Positions 7,590-15,867 of a stretch of 56,572 nt of DNA are shown piece by piece. The notes below the pieces were generated by a model that saw only the letters and a program-made list of their open reading frames with translations, was not told the origin of the DNA and made no database searches. This stretch comes from Bacteroidales bacterium (GTDB taxonomy: Bacteria > Bacteroidota > Bacteroidia > Bacteroidales > UBA10428): assembly GCA_016931575.1 (NCBI GenBank), contig JAFGEO010000116.1, positions 1-56,572 of the forward strand, in the 5' to 3' direction. The translations under genes were made by a program, and so were the position numbers. Position 1 is the stretch's first letter. Each line of letters starts with the position of its first letter.

Positions 7590-9296
7590 ATGTATATCAG
7601 AAAATTATTTTTCGCTGCCCTGCTTTCACTGACTGTAATAGTCGGCACTCAAGCTCAGAACCTCCTGTCGCCCATATGGAAATATGCTGCTGCAGATGAA
7701 CATGCGGATTTAGGCTCACTGAACCCGGAGGAATGGCCTGAAATTAACCTCCTGCTCTCCTGGGAACGCCAGGGACATAGCTGGATGGATCCGCAATACC
7801 TGCTCTGGCAGGATTTTTTTGTAGGGACTAATGCTGAAACACTGCAGCTCGAATTTTCGCTGCAGGGCGATGTGTATGCGGTGTACATCAACCAGCATCA
7901 AATTTCTGAACCGGTCTGGAACTCCTTCTGGACAAACCGGGGCAGGAAAACAATCCTCAACATCCCTGAAAGCTACCTCAAACGAGGTGCGAAAAACGAG
8001 ATCACCATCGAGATAGCGAATTTGTCGTATACAGGCGGGAAGAGCTACAATTTTTGTTCGGTCCATGAAGCCGGTGCGAAATACAGCAACAGCATAAGCA
8101 TGGTGTTCCCGGCAGACAATCATGTCTTCCTGCCAACTGATAAAAGAGAACTGACACTCCGGTCTGAAAATATTTCAACCCCTTCGGTACGGGTGATCAT
8201 CAACAACGATTTTCATGAAAGGCTGGTTGATCAGACAGTCAAATTTGAAAGGGGGACACAATCCGGTATATTTGATCTTACTCCCTGGAACCTCAAGCCC
8301 GGGATCTATGAGTGCATAGTCATCAGTGAAGCAGGAAGCTTCTGCGGAGCCGTGGAGTGGTTTGCCATTCAGCCGGAAGACATTCAGTGTTCAACTACCG
8401 TACCCGACGATTTTGATGCTTACTGGCAGGATGCACTGGACGAATTGCAGGAAGTTGACCCTCAGTTTAGTATGCTACGGGTCGACAGCCTATGCTCCGC
8501 AAGCAGGGACGGCTATGTCGTTGAGATGAAATCCCTGGGCAATATTACCATCCGGGCTTACTATTTTGTGCCTAAAACCAGGGGGAAACACCCCGTTGTG
8601 CTTCATGTCCCGGGGTACAACTATGGCTTTGAGAACCTGGATGGCTTTACCGGGAATGAAAGCGATATCGCCGAAATGGCCCTTTGTGTCCGTGGACATG
8701 GTATCAGCAGGGATTTTTTTGATCCCTGGGATGAAATGACCCTGTGGGCCGTGAATATCTGCAATAAAGAGGCGTATGTGTACCGCTCGATCTATATGGA
8801 CTGCGTCCGCGCCGTAGACTTCCTGCTAAGCCGCCTGGAAATCGACCCCTCCAGGATAGGCGTTGCAGGAGGCAGCCAGGGAGGCGGACTGGCACTGGCT
8901 ACGGCCGGCCTGTGCAACGACCGCATTGCAGCCTGTGCTGTTTTTGATCCTTTCCTTTGCGATATCCGGGAACATGCCAGGATCAGAACCATGATAAATC
9001 AGGAACTGGATTCCTTCGGAGAGTATAAAGACAATACCTGCAATCGCGCTCAGATGCTCTCTGTACTGGATTATGTAGACACCAAATTCTTTGCTCCGAA
9101 AATTCGTTGCCCGTTTTTCTTTTCCACGGGACTATTCGATGACGACTGCCCGCCGCATTTGGGATTTGCTGCCTACAACCTGATAGCCACTGAGAAAAAC
9201 TATAAGGTGTATCCAAAAGATAGCCACCTGGGCGAATCCAATGAGTACGGTAATTTATACCTTGAGGCAGTAAGAATGATGATAAAAGAAGATTAG
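7590..9296 (+). CDS. Secreted acetyl-xylan-esterase-like (CE7/AXE1-type) alpha/beta hydrolase
   Basis: This is a predicted exported carbohydrate esterase that removes acetyl groups from xylan or xylo-oligosaccharides. The 568 residues begin with a signal peptide (MYIRKLFFAALLSLTVIVGT). About 240 residues of beta-sandwich-like modules follow (galactose-binding-like, TLQLEFSLQGDVYAVYINQH). The AXE1-type hydrolase spans about 265-568. The catalytic triad is visible: Ser429 in GGSQGGG, an Asp in the LFDDD stretch (517-519) and His546 in KDSHLG. AXE1 proteins alone are ~320 residues, so the N-terminal half is an addition. It sits between remnants of a rhamnosidase and a GH43 enzyme, which supports a plant-glycan role. 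It is the only intact gene of that locus. Confidence 0.82.
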   Translation: MYIRKLFFAALLSLTVIVGTQAQNLLSPIWKYAAADEHADLGSLNPEEWPEINLLLSWERQGHSWMDPQYLLWQDFFVGTNAETLQLEFSLQGDVYAVYINQHQISEPVWNSFWTNRGRKTILNIPESYLKRGAKNEITIEIANLSYTGGKSYNFCSVHEAGAKYSNSISMVFPADNHVFLPTDKRELTLRSENISTPSVRVIINNDFHERLVDQTVKFERGTQSGIFDLTPWNLKPGIYECIVISEAGSFCGAVEWFAIQPEDIQCSTTVPDDFDAYWQDALDELQEVDPQFSMLRVDSLCSASRDGYVVEMKSLGNITIRAYYFVPKTRGKHPVVLHVPGYNYGFENLDGFTGNESDIAEMALCVRGHGISRDFFDPWDEMTLWAVNICNKEAYVYRSIYMDCVRAVDFLLSRLEIDPSRIGVAGGSQGGGLALATAGLCNDRIAACAVFDPFLCDIREHARIRTMINQELDSFGEYKDNTCNRAQMLSVLDYVDTKFFAPKIRCPFFFSTGLFDDDCPPHLGFAAYNLIATEKNYKVYPKDSHLGESNEYGNLYLEAVRMMIKED

Positions 9297-9322
9297 TAAT
9301 CACAGCTAAGTTGAAATCATGA

Positions 9323-9532
9323 GTAGGCACATCCACAACAGTCAATGCTCAGTTCCAGCGAACTTCAGCCGGTAAGGATTACTTTCTCAACCCGATCCTG
9401 GCAGGCGATTACCCGGATCCAGGCATCCTGGTAGAAGGTGAAGATTATTACCTGGTTACCTCATCTTTCGATTACTACCCCGGACTTCCTATCTGTTCTG
9501 AGAAGGATTTTGATCAAAGCCTGGATACTTAA
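9323..9532 (+). pseudogene. GH43 glycosidase fragment
   Basis: One 70-codon open stretch begins with the end of a signal peptide (VGTSTTVNAQF). It continues with the first blade of a GH43 beta-xylosidase/arabinofuranosidase: NPILAGDYPDPGILVEGEDY, then YLVTSSFDYYPGLPI. It hits TAA at 9530. The DYPDP motif holds the catalytic-base Asp of the family. The upstream side has a TGA and no start codon. The remaining ~450 residues of a normal GH43 are gone, so this is a dead gene, probably the former neighbour of the esterase. Confidence 0.78.
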
Positions 9533-9647
9533 AAAAAGCAATTCTTTCACAAAATTTTCGACCTGGATAAACGAATTTGTCCCTATTTTAGTAATATCTA
9601 AGTAAGATTATCCTCAAATCCTCATTAATTCAACGAACCTAGCAGAC

Positions 9648-10649
9648 ATGAAAAACGCCAACATAATCCTCTTTCTCATACCATTTCTGTTCTCAGCATC
9701 CTGCACCAAAGACCCTGTTGATGAACGAATCCCACAGTATGTGATTGACCTGATCAATGTGGATGCGCCCTCCATGAAGAACAGCTATATCGGAGTGGAT
9801 ACCATCCAAAAAGCGAAGGTCCTCCTGCCTCCGTATTATCACCTGGATCAGAATAAATCGTACCCCGTACTATATTTCATCCATGGGTATGGAGATTCGT
9901 ACGTCAATAATTACGGCATTTTTTTAAAAGCATATAACTTGATGGTGGAGGGTACCATCCCGGAAATGATCATTGTTACCGTGAACAGTAATTGTAACCT
10001 GGGCGGTACTTTTTGTGTAAACTCCCCCATCACCGGCAACTGGGAAGACCATATCGCGAATGAAGTCGTCAGGTATATGGATATGAATTATCGTACCCTG
10101 GCAAAGAAAGGCTCCCGGGCCATTGCCGGATTTTCCATGGGAGGATTCGGTGCCCTTTACCTCGGTTTAAGGCATCCGGACAAATATAGCGTGGTCTACG
10201 CCATGTCGCCAGGAGTACTAAGGGATGCCGATCTGAATGCCGCTTACAAGCAATGGCTCACGGAAGGGTCATTCCTGGGTGCCTACGGAGCCGCCTTCTC
10301 GCCCGACACCAACCTTCCATACCCCCATGGACAGATTCCCAAATTCACTGATACCGAAGCCGATAACCTCATTGTTGAGAACTGGTATAGTGGTTTCGGT
10401 GATTTTGATGACAAGATCGCAGACTACCTGTCGGGAAGCCAGCGCCTGAAGACCATCGCCCTGGATTACGGTCTGAACGATTACTACTTCTGGATCCCCA
10501 GGGGCTGCATGGACCTGATCGAACTCTTCGATGAGAACAGCATCCCCTATGAAGAATACAAGTGGCCACAGGGCGATCATTCCGTGAATATCAATCAGGT
10601 GGAAAATTATTTGCTTCCCTTCCTATCGGAACAGTTGGAGTTTGAGTAG
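9648..10649 (+). CDS. Lipoprotein esterase of the esterase D / feruloyl-esterase type
   Basis: This is a predicted lipid-anchored carboxylesterase of the alpha/beta-hydrolase superfamily (esterase PF00756 type, as in feruloyl esterases). The start MKNANIILFLIPFLFSASC is a lipobox with Cys19. The fold is shown by YPVLYFIHGYGDS (oxyanion region) and the nucleophile Ser163 in AGFSMGGFG. A likely catalytic His lies in PQGDHSVNI near the C-terminus. At 333 residues it has the usual length plus the anchor. It follows the decayed xylan locus and could release feruloyl or acetyl esters from hemicellulose, but the substrate is inferred from neighbours only. No operon partner is seen; modC lies convergent downstream. 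Confidence 0.82.
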   Translation: MKNANIILFLIPFLFSASCTKDPVDERIPQYVIDLINVDAPSMKNSYIGVDTIQKAKVLLPPYYHLDQNKSYPVLYFIHGYGDSYVNNYGIFLKAYNLMVEGTIPEMIIVTVNSNCNLGGTFCVNSPITGNWEDHIANEVVRYMDMNYRTLAKKGSRAIAGFSMGGFGALYLGLRHPDKYSVVYAMSPGVLRDADLNAAYKQWLTEGSFLGAYGAAFSPDTNLPYPHGQIPKFTDTEADNLIVENWYSGFGDFDDKIADYLSGSQRLKTIALDYGLNDYYFWIPRGCMDLIELFDENSIPYEEYKWPQGDHSVNINQVENYLLPFLSEQLEFE

Positions 10650-10775
10650 GGAGGTTATCAGACCCCCACACCCTTTGATACACTCAGGGTCTCTTCCCCT
10701 GGTTTGTTCCCGGGAATTATAGCTTAGGCAGCAAGTATTAACAACTCAACAAATAAACCTATAAACAATAATTTT

Positions 10776-11858
10776 TCATCCAACCACATCAATCGCCACC
10801 GACTTAAACAAACACCAGATCGTGCTGCCTTTGGATATTTTCAGGCGCTTTTGTGATTCAGCTGTAATCTCCACCACCAGTCTGAAACCGACATCTGCAA
10901 CACACAGCAGGGTTGAGCCACGTTCAATAAGGTCCGTAACTTCTCCCTGAAGCTGGTTTTGAATGCTGATCCCATTTATAAATTCACCGGAGAGGGCGAT
11001 ATCATCAGCATGGATAAATATTTTAATCCTGCTCCCGACTTCATAGTTTTCCTTACTTTTCTCACATTTTACCAAAACCGTTTTTTCGCCTTTTTTATAT
11101 TCCAACAGGGTCAGGCCATTTTGTTCGGTATTTTGCTTTACCTCCATATCCAGGGTATTTACCAAGGTACAATCTCCAAACAATTCGGAGACATCTCTGT
11201 TTTTCAGGAGATTATAATATTCCCCATGCCCGATGCACTGCCCGTCCCTGATCAGGAAAAGGGTATTTGTCAATTTCAGCAGGTCTGGCAGGTCGTGGCT
11301 AACCACGAGGATCGGGATTTTCACTTTTTGCTGTATGCGGATGATAAAGGGTATGATCTGACTGCGCAAATGGGTATCCACTGCTGAAAATGGCTCGTCC
11401 AACAGTAAAATGTTGGGGGTTGAGAGCAGGGAACGCCCCAGGGCTGTTCGTTGCCTTTCTCCTCCCGAAATTTGAGCGGGCTTGCTTTTCAGCAGGTGAC
11501 GCAGATTCAGTAATTCAACCACCTCATCGAAGGTAATTTTAGATATCACGTGCTTCTTCACACCATACAGCAAGTTCTTTTCCACATTCATATGAGGAAA
11601 GAGCCTCCCCTCCTGGAACACATAACCAATGCTCCTTTTCTCAACAGGAACATGTATCCCTTTATCTGCAACGAATACGACATTCCCCTCAATCGAGATT
11701 TTCCCTTTTGCCGGTCTGGCCAGACCGGAGATGCAATGCAGCAACGAGGTTTTACCCGATCCGTTTGGACCAAAGATCCCGGTTATACCTTCAGAAAAAG
11801 ATTCCTTAATCTGAACATCAAAATTCTTTCGGGGCAATAAAATATCAACGTCTGTCAT
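10776..11858 (-). CDS. modC: Molybdate ABC transporter, ATP-binding subunit
   Basis: This is the cytoplasmic ATPase of the molybdate importer. The 360-residue protein has Walker A GPNGSGKT at 30-37, signature QISGGERQRTALGRSL, Walker B ILLLDEPFSAVD and the switch His in VVSHDL. The C-terminal third (about 290-358) is a TOBE/Mop-like molybdate-binding domain (IQNQLQGEVTDLIERGSTLL), the feature that separates ModC from other importer ATPases. It overlaps modB by 14 bases and is the last gene of modABC. No molybdopterin biosynthesis or molybdoenzyme gene lies in the window. Confidence 0.93.
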   Translation of the reverse strand: MTDVDILLPRKNFDVQIKESFSEGITGIFGPNGSGKTSLLHCISGLARPAKGKISIEGNVVFVADKGIHVPVEKRSIGYVFQEGRLFPHMNVEKNLLYGVKKHVISKITFDEVVELLNLRHLLKSKPAQISGGERQRTALGRSLLSTPNILLLDEPFSAVDTHLRSQIIPFIIRIQQKVKIPILVVSHDLPDLLKLTNTLFLIRDGQCIGHGEYYNLLKNRDVSELFGDCTLVNTLDMEVKQNTEQNGLTLLEYKKGEKTVLVKCEKSKENYEVGSRIKIFIHADDIALSGEFINGISIQNQLQGEVTDLIERGSTLLCVADVGFRLVVEITAESQKRLKISKGSTIWCLFKSVAIDVVG

Positions 11859-12543
11859 GTTTCATCCTTTTAATACACCATTCCGATAATGCCATGGCGA
11901 TAAATGAGATAAGAACGGATATCAGTACCAGTTTGAATGTTGCCTCATCTTTACCGGGCACCTGCATGTATGAGAAGATGGCCAGGGGAAGTGTCTGTGT
12001 CTCTCCTGCGATATTACCGGCAAAGGTTATGGTAGCACCAAACTCCCCAAGCGAACGTGCAAAAGCAAGAATGGCCCCCGAAAAAACACCAGGCAGCGCC
12101 AGGGGAACCGTAATCCTGAGAAAGGTTTTCACCTTCCCGGCTCCCAAAATGCGTGAGGCTTCTTCAAGGCCCGTATCAACCATCTCCATGGCAGTACGCA
12201 CCGAACGGACGATCAGGGGAAACGAAACAACTATTGAAGCAATAACGGCAGCCTGAAACTGAAAAGCCAGCTTAATCCCAAAAGTGGTAAACAGCCAGCT
12301 GCCAATATGGCTTTTCGACCCCAACAGCAAAAGCAGCAGGTAACCGGTAGTGACAGGCGGCATAACCAGCGGAAGGTGAATAATGCTATCTATCAGGGAT
12401 TTACCAATAAAATTATGCCGCGCCATAATAGATCCTGTCACCAGTGCCAGGGGAATTGAAATAAGCGTGCAATAAACCGCCACCTCAATGGACAGGTTAA
12501 CCGCCTGGATCTCTGAATCGTTTAGCCTGAATAGTCCGGTCAT
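11845..12543 (-). CDS. modB: Molybdate ABC transporter, permease subunit
   Basis: This is the inner-membrane channel subunit, 232 residues with about five to six transmembrane helices. The EAA loop that docks the ATPase is clear: EEASRILGAGKVKTFLRITV, then PLALPG. SLGEFGATITFAGNI is the conserved ModB/CysT-type stretch. It lies 17 bases downstream of modA and overlaps modC, so the three genes form one transcript read from about 13.35 kb. Confidence 0.94.
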   Translation of the reverse strand: MTGLFRLNDSEIQAVNLSIEVAVYCTLISIPLALVTGSIMARHNFIGKSLIDSIIHLPLVMPPVTTGYLLLLLLGSKSHIGSWLFTTFGIKLAFQFQAAVIASIVVSFPLIVRSVRTAMEMVDTGLEEASRILGAGKVKTFLRITVPLALPGVFSGAILAFARSLGEFGATITFAGNIAGETQTLPLAIFSYMQVPGKDEATFKLVLISVLISFIAMALSEWCIKRMKHDRR

Positions 12544-12560
12544 GCCGCTCGTTTTTCACT

Positions 12561-13352
12561 TTATTTCACAAAACTGTATTTTGCCCAAATGGCTACTGTT
12601 TCCTCTGAGTTCAGATACCTGAAGAATTCTTTTGCCAATGCTTTGTTGCTGCATACGCCCCCCACATACACAATAGGATTATGCGAAGCTTGCGGGAAGG
12701 CACATAGGATTTTAACCTTCTGAGACTTTTCTGCATCTGTCCGGTATACTATCCCCAGAGGTACTTCCTCCATCTCCACAAGCATTAGGGCCGAGGGTAC
12801 ATCCTTGGCCGGAAGGATTTTCCCTTTGAGTTTGGATGTCCAGCCAAAGTAGTCCAGCGACTGCCGGGCATAGCTTCCTGCAGGCACATGGGTCGGATCC
12901 CCCATGGATAGTCGTTCCTTCCCCAGTAAGGATACGAAATTTAAAGAGCTATCAATCGCGGCCACCTGCAGGGAAGAGTTTGCCGGCGCAATCAACACCA
13001 GCTCGTTCCTGGCAATTTCCGTTTTGAACCCTGAAAGCAGATAACCCGAACTATCCACATAGTCTGCCCAGCGCTTACTGGCCGAAATAAATACATCAGG
13101 CGCACCACCCTGTTCAATCTGCCGGGCCAGGGTGCCGCTGGATGCCAGGTTGGTTTGCACCTTTACAGGGTATTTCAATTCAAATGAGTCGATGATCTCG
13201 CTTAGCACATCAGTCAGACTGGCGGCCGAATAAACCAAAATGGTATTTTCATCAGTTGCCCTTTTACTCCCACATGATGTACAGATGACTGACAATGCCG
13301 TTAAGGTGATCAGAATCAGCTTTCGAATGGATGGTGTATAATTCCTTTTCAT
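12561..13352 (-). CDS. modA: Molybdate-binding lipoprotein of the ABC importer
   Basis: This is the substrate-binding protein that delivers molybdate (or tungstate) to ModBC. The lipobox LSVICTSC gives Cys27 as the lipid anchor. The ModA fold is seen in ILVYSAASLTDVLSEII, NLASSGTLARQIEQGGAPDV, SMGDPTHVPAGSYARQSLDY and the late GIVYRTDA. The Ser-rich AASL and ASSGTLARQI loops carry the oxyanion-binding residues known from the family. Length (263) is normal. It is the first gene of modABC. Confidence 0.93.
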   Translation of the reverse strand: MKRNYTPSIRKLILITLTALSVICTSCGSKRATDENTILVYSAASLTDVLSEIIDSFELKYPVKVQTNLASSGTLARQIEQGGAPDVFISASKRWADYVDSSGYLLSGFKTEIARNELVLIAPANSSLQVAAIDSSLNFVSLLGKERLSMGDPTHVPAGSYARQSLDYFGWTSKLKGKILPAKDVPSALMLVEMEEVPLGIVYRTDAEKSQKVKILCAFPQASHNPIVYVGGVCSNKALAKEFFRYLNSEETVAIWAKYSFVK

Positions 13353-13816
13353 TGTTTCTGCTTAATATGAGTTACATTTTTCTTCCTTGCTGATTTACTT
13401 TTAATCCCATATTCATAAAAATGAACCAGAGGTCCTGCGATTTTGCGGATTTAAACTCATCCTGTAAAAGACTCTTATAAAGACTATGCCGGGAACTATA
13501 TCGTATTATATATCTGACAGATACGGAAATTTCCATGCCTGAAAATCTTACATTTTTGTTGGAAAAACAGGGATAGGCTTACATTTGTGTACGTGAAAGA
13601 GGCTTTGCCTGCCAGGGACTCAGGCACCCGATAGGTCCCTGAATGACCTGTCAGGATATCAGCGAAAACCAGCGGGAAATGCATTTACGGAAAATTCATC
13701 CCCGGAATCTGCAGGAAGTATACCCAAAGCCCCAAAATTATCTATCTTTAACGCATGATCAGATGTCATGATCCTGATCTGAGTAAGATGCAAACTCAAA
13801 TGATGAAGCTATAACC
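13353..13816. other. Divergent regulatory region between modA and aguB, no gene seen
   Basis: This 464-base spacer holds the 5' regions of two divergent operons. It contains the palindromic box at 13502-13525 and an imperfect hairpin CAGGGAC...GTCCCTG at about 13612-13640. I looked for a molybdenum-cofactor riboswitch and saw no convincing match. A 62-codon open frame here has no recognisable content. Confidence 0.45.
13502..13525. promoter_or_regulatory. Candidate operator upstream of modABC
   Basis: TATCTGACAGATA (13511-13523) is a perfect 6+1+6 palindrome inside a wider CGTAT...ATACG inverted repeat (13502-13525). It lies about 150 bases before the modA start. The CG-TAT / ATA-CG ends recall the general form of ModE boxes (CGnTATAT...ATATAnCG), but the inner part differs and no modE gene is present. 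Confidence 0.35.
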
Positions 13817-14704
13817 ATGGCAAAAACAAGCTACAAGATTGCTGTAGTCCAGCTCAACCTTAACAATACCCCTGAGAAGAACCTGGAAAAATGCACAAGA
13901 TGGGTTAAGGATGCCGCACAGCAGGGCGCAGAAGTCATTGCCCTGCCTGAACTCTACAGCAGCCACTATTTCTGTCAAAGTGAGGATATCAGCAATTTCG
14001 CACTGGCAGAACCCTTGTACAGCACTTCCTTCACTGCATTTAGTGCCCTTGCCAAAGATCTGGGGGTGGTCATCATCGTCCCCTTCTTTGAGAAGCGAAT
14101 GCCCGGAATATATTATAACTCTGCATACATTATTGATTGTGATGGCAGCGAGGCGGGTCTCTATCGGAAGATGCACATTCCGGATGATCCGCACTTCTAT
14201 GAAAAATTCTACTTTACACCAGGCGATCTGGGATTCAAAACCATCCCCACCCAAAAAGGAAAGATCGGGACGCTGATCTGCTGGGACCAGTGGTACCCGG
14301 AAGCGGCTAGGCTGACTGCCCTGCAGGGAGCGGAAACCCTCTTCTACCCTACGGCTATCGGCTGGCATCCCAAAGAAAAAGAAGAGTACGGAGAAAAACA
14401 GCATGGCGCCTGGATGAACGTGATGAAAGGACATGCAGTGGCCAACGGTGTGTATGTGGCAGCAGCCAACCGCATAGGACTGGAACAATACCTTCCCGGA
14501 ACCGCAGGCATCGAATTCTGGGGTTCTTCCTTTATTTGCGGACCGCAGGGCGAGATCCTGGCACAGGCTTCCCATGATAAGGAGGAGATCCTGATGGCTG
14601 AAGTCGACCTGGCCCTCCTTGAGGACGTAAGGCAAAACTGGCCCTTCTTCCGCGACCGTAGGATCGATGCTTACGGGGACATCACAAAACGAGCAATAGA
14701 CTAA
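13817..14704 (+). CDS. aguB: N-carbamoylputrescine amidase
   Basis: This nitrilase-superfamily enzyme hydrolyses N-carbamoylputrescine to putrescine, CO2 and ammonia in the agmatine route of polyamine synthesis. The Glu-Lys-Cys triad is visible: Glu45 in ALPELY, Lys118 in LYRKMHIPDDP and Cys155 in LICWDQWYPEAAR. The motif HIPDDPHFYEKFYFTPGD and the 295-residue length are typical of AguB. Its stop TAA shares a base with the ATG of aguA, the preceding enzyme of the pathway, so the pair is translationally coupled. Confidence 0.95.
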   Translation: MAKTSYKIAVVQLNLNNTPEKNLEKCTRWVKDAAQQGAEVIALPELYSSHYFCQSEDISNFALAEPLYSTSFTAFSALAKDLGVVIIVPFFEKRMPGIYYNSAYIIDCDGSEAGLYRKMHIPDDPHFYEKFYFTPGDLGFKTIPTQKGKIGTLICWDQWYPEAARLTALQGAETLFYPTAIGWHPKEKEEYGEKQHGAWMNVMKGHAVANGVYVAAANRIGLEQYLPGTAGIEFWGSSFICGPQGEILAQASHDKEEILMAEVDLALLEDVRQNWPFFRDRRIDAYGDITKRAID

Positions 14705-15744
14705 TGATGGGATCAACCTGGCGCTATCCCGCAGAATGGGAGAAACAGCACGGAATTTTACTATGTTTTCCGCATAACGGCAACGACTGGCCCGGTAAAT
14801 ATGAGGCGGTTCAGTGGGCTTTTGTTGAATTTATCAAAAAAGTCACGAGCTACGAGGAAGTTGTACTGCTGGTTGCTACTGAAAAATTAAAGGAGAAGGT
14901 AGGGGGTATGCTCGAGCGTGCACATGTCAACACCGAAAGGGTCTCCTATATCCTCCAAAAAACCAATCGCAGCTGGATGCGCGATTCCGGACCCATCATC
15001 GTCAGGAATGGCTCCGAACGCAAAGCACTTAACTTCAGTTTTAACGGATGGGCCAAATACAAAAACTATCGCCTCGACCGGCATGTACCCGGGAAGGTGG
15101 CGGAATTCCTAAACCTGCCGCTTGAGCAAGTCACCTATAAAGGCAAACCTGTTGTACTGGAAGGAGGCGCCATCGATGTCAACGGTATGGGTACGCTCCT
15201 TACCTCTGAAGAGTGCCTGCTGGATCCACTGGTGCAGGTGCGCAATCCCGGCCTGAGCCGGGCGGATTACGAAGCCATCTTCCTGGAATACCTGGGAGTG
15301 ACCAACACCATCTGGCTGGGCGAAGGCATCAGGGGAGATGACACCCATGGCCATATCGACGACCTGGCCCGCTTTGTGAATGAAGATACCATCGTAACCG
15401 TCGTGGAACCCGATACAAAAAATGAGAACTATAAAGCCCTGCAGGACAATCTGACCCGATTGAAAAATGCTGGGCTGGAAAACGGCAAAAAGCCCAATAT
15501 CCTCACACTACCCATGCCGAAGCGCATCAATTTTGAAGGGATTACCATACCTGCCAGCTATGCCAACTTCCTGATCCTGAATCAAGCTGTACTCGTCCCG
15601 ACCTTTAACGATTCACGCGATCGCGAAGCCCTGAACATCCTTGCTGAAGCCTTTCCGAACAGAGAAGTAACCGGTATCAGCGCCATTGACCTGATCTGGG
15701 GATTTGGAACGCTGCACTGTTTGAGTCAGCAGATTCCTTTGTAG
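14704..15744 (+). CDS. aguA: Agmatine deiminase
   Basis: This enzyme converts agmatine to N-carbamoylputrescine and ammonia. The 346-residue protein belongs to the peptidyl-arginine-deiminase-like guanidino-modifying superfamily: WRYPAEWEKQHGILLCFPH at the start, SWMRDSGPIIV, VLEGGAIDVNG, GDDTHGHIDDLARF (catalytic Asp/His) and the nucleophile Cys339 in GTLHCLSQQ. MMGS gives two possible start codons; the first overlaps aguB by one base. No arginine decarboxylase is in the window, so agmatine must come from elsewhere. Confidence 0.95.
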   Translation: MMGSTWRYPAEWEKQHGILLCFPHNGNDWPGKYEAVQWAFVEFIKKVTSYEEVVLLVATEKLKEKVGGMLERAHVNTERVSYILQKTNRSWMRDSGPIIVRNGSERKALNFSFNGWAKYKNYRLDRHVPGKVAEFLNLPLEQVTYKGKPVVLEGGAIDVNGMGTLLTSEECLLDPLVQVRNPGLSRADYEAIFLEYLGVTNTIWLGEGIRGDDTHGHIDDLARFVNEDTIVTVVEPDTKNENYKALQDNLTRLKNAGLENGKKPNILTLPMPKRINFEGITIPASYANFLILNQAVLVPTFNDSRDREALNILAEAFPNREVTGISAIDLIWGFGTLHCLSQQIPL

Positions 15745-15867
15745 GGGTGCCGGGTGACTTAAAAATTTAGATTCCGGCCTTTTAGTGATACCCTGACCAT
15801 TAAGCCCAGGCACAACTTCCTAAACACCTAAACAAATAAACCTCTAAACAATAAAACCATACACCCA

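Noticed and set aside
13496-13684. A 62-codon minus-strand frame between modA and aguB
   Set aside because: It covers the palindromic operator candidate and has no signal peptide, motif or plausible start context.
13570-13690. Molybdenum-cofactor riboswitch before modA
   Set aside because: The hairpin CAGGGAC...GTCCCTG is present, but the conserved elements of the Moco motif were not found.
13796-14716. A 306-codon minus-strand frame over aguB
   Set aside because: It is the mirror of aguB, whose catalytic triad and coupling to aguA are clear.
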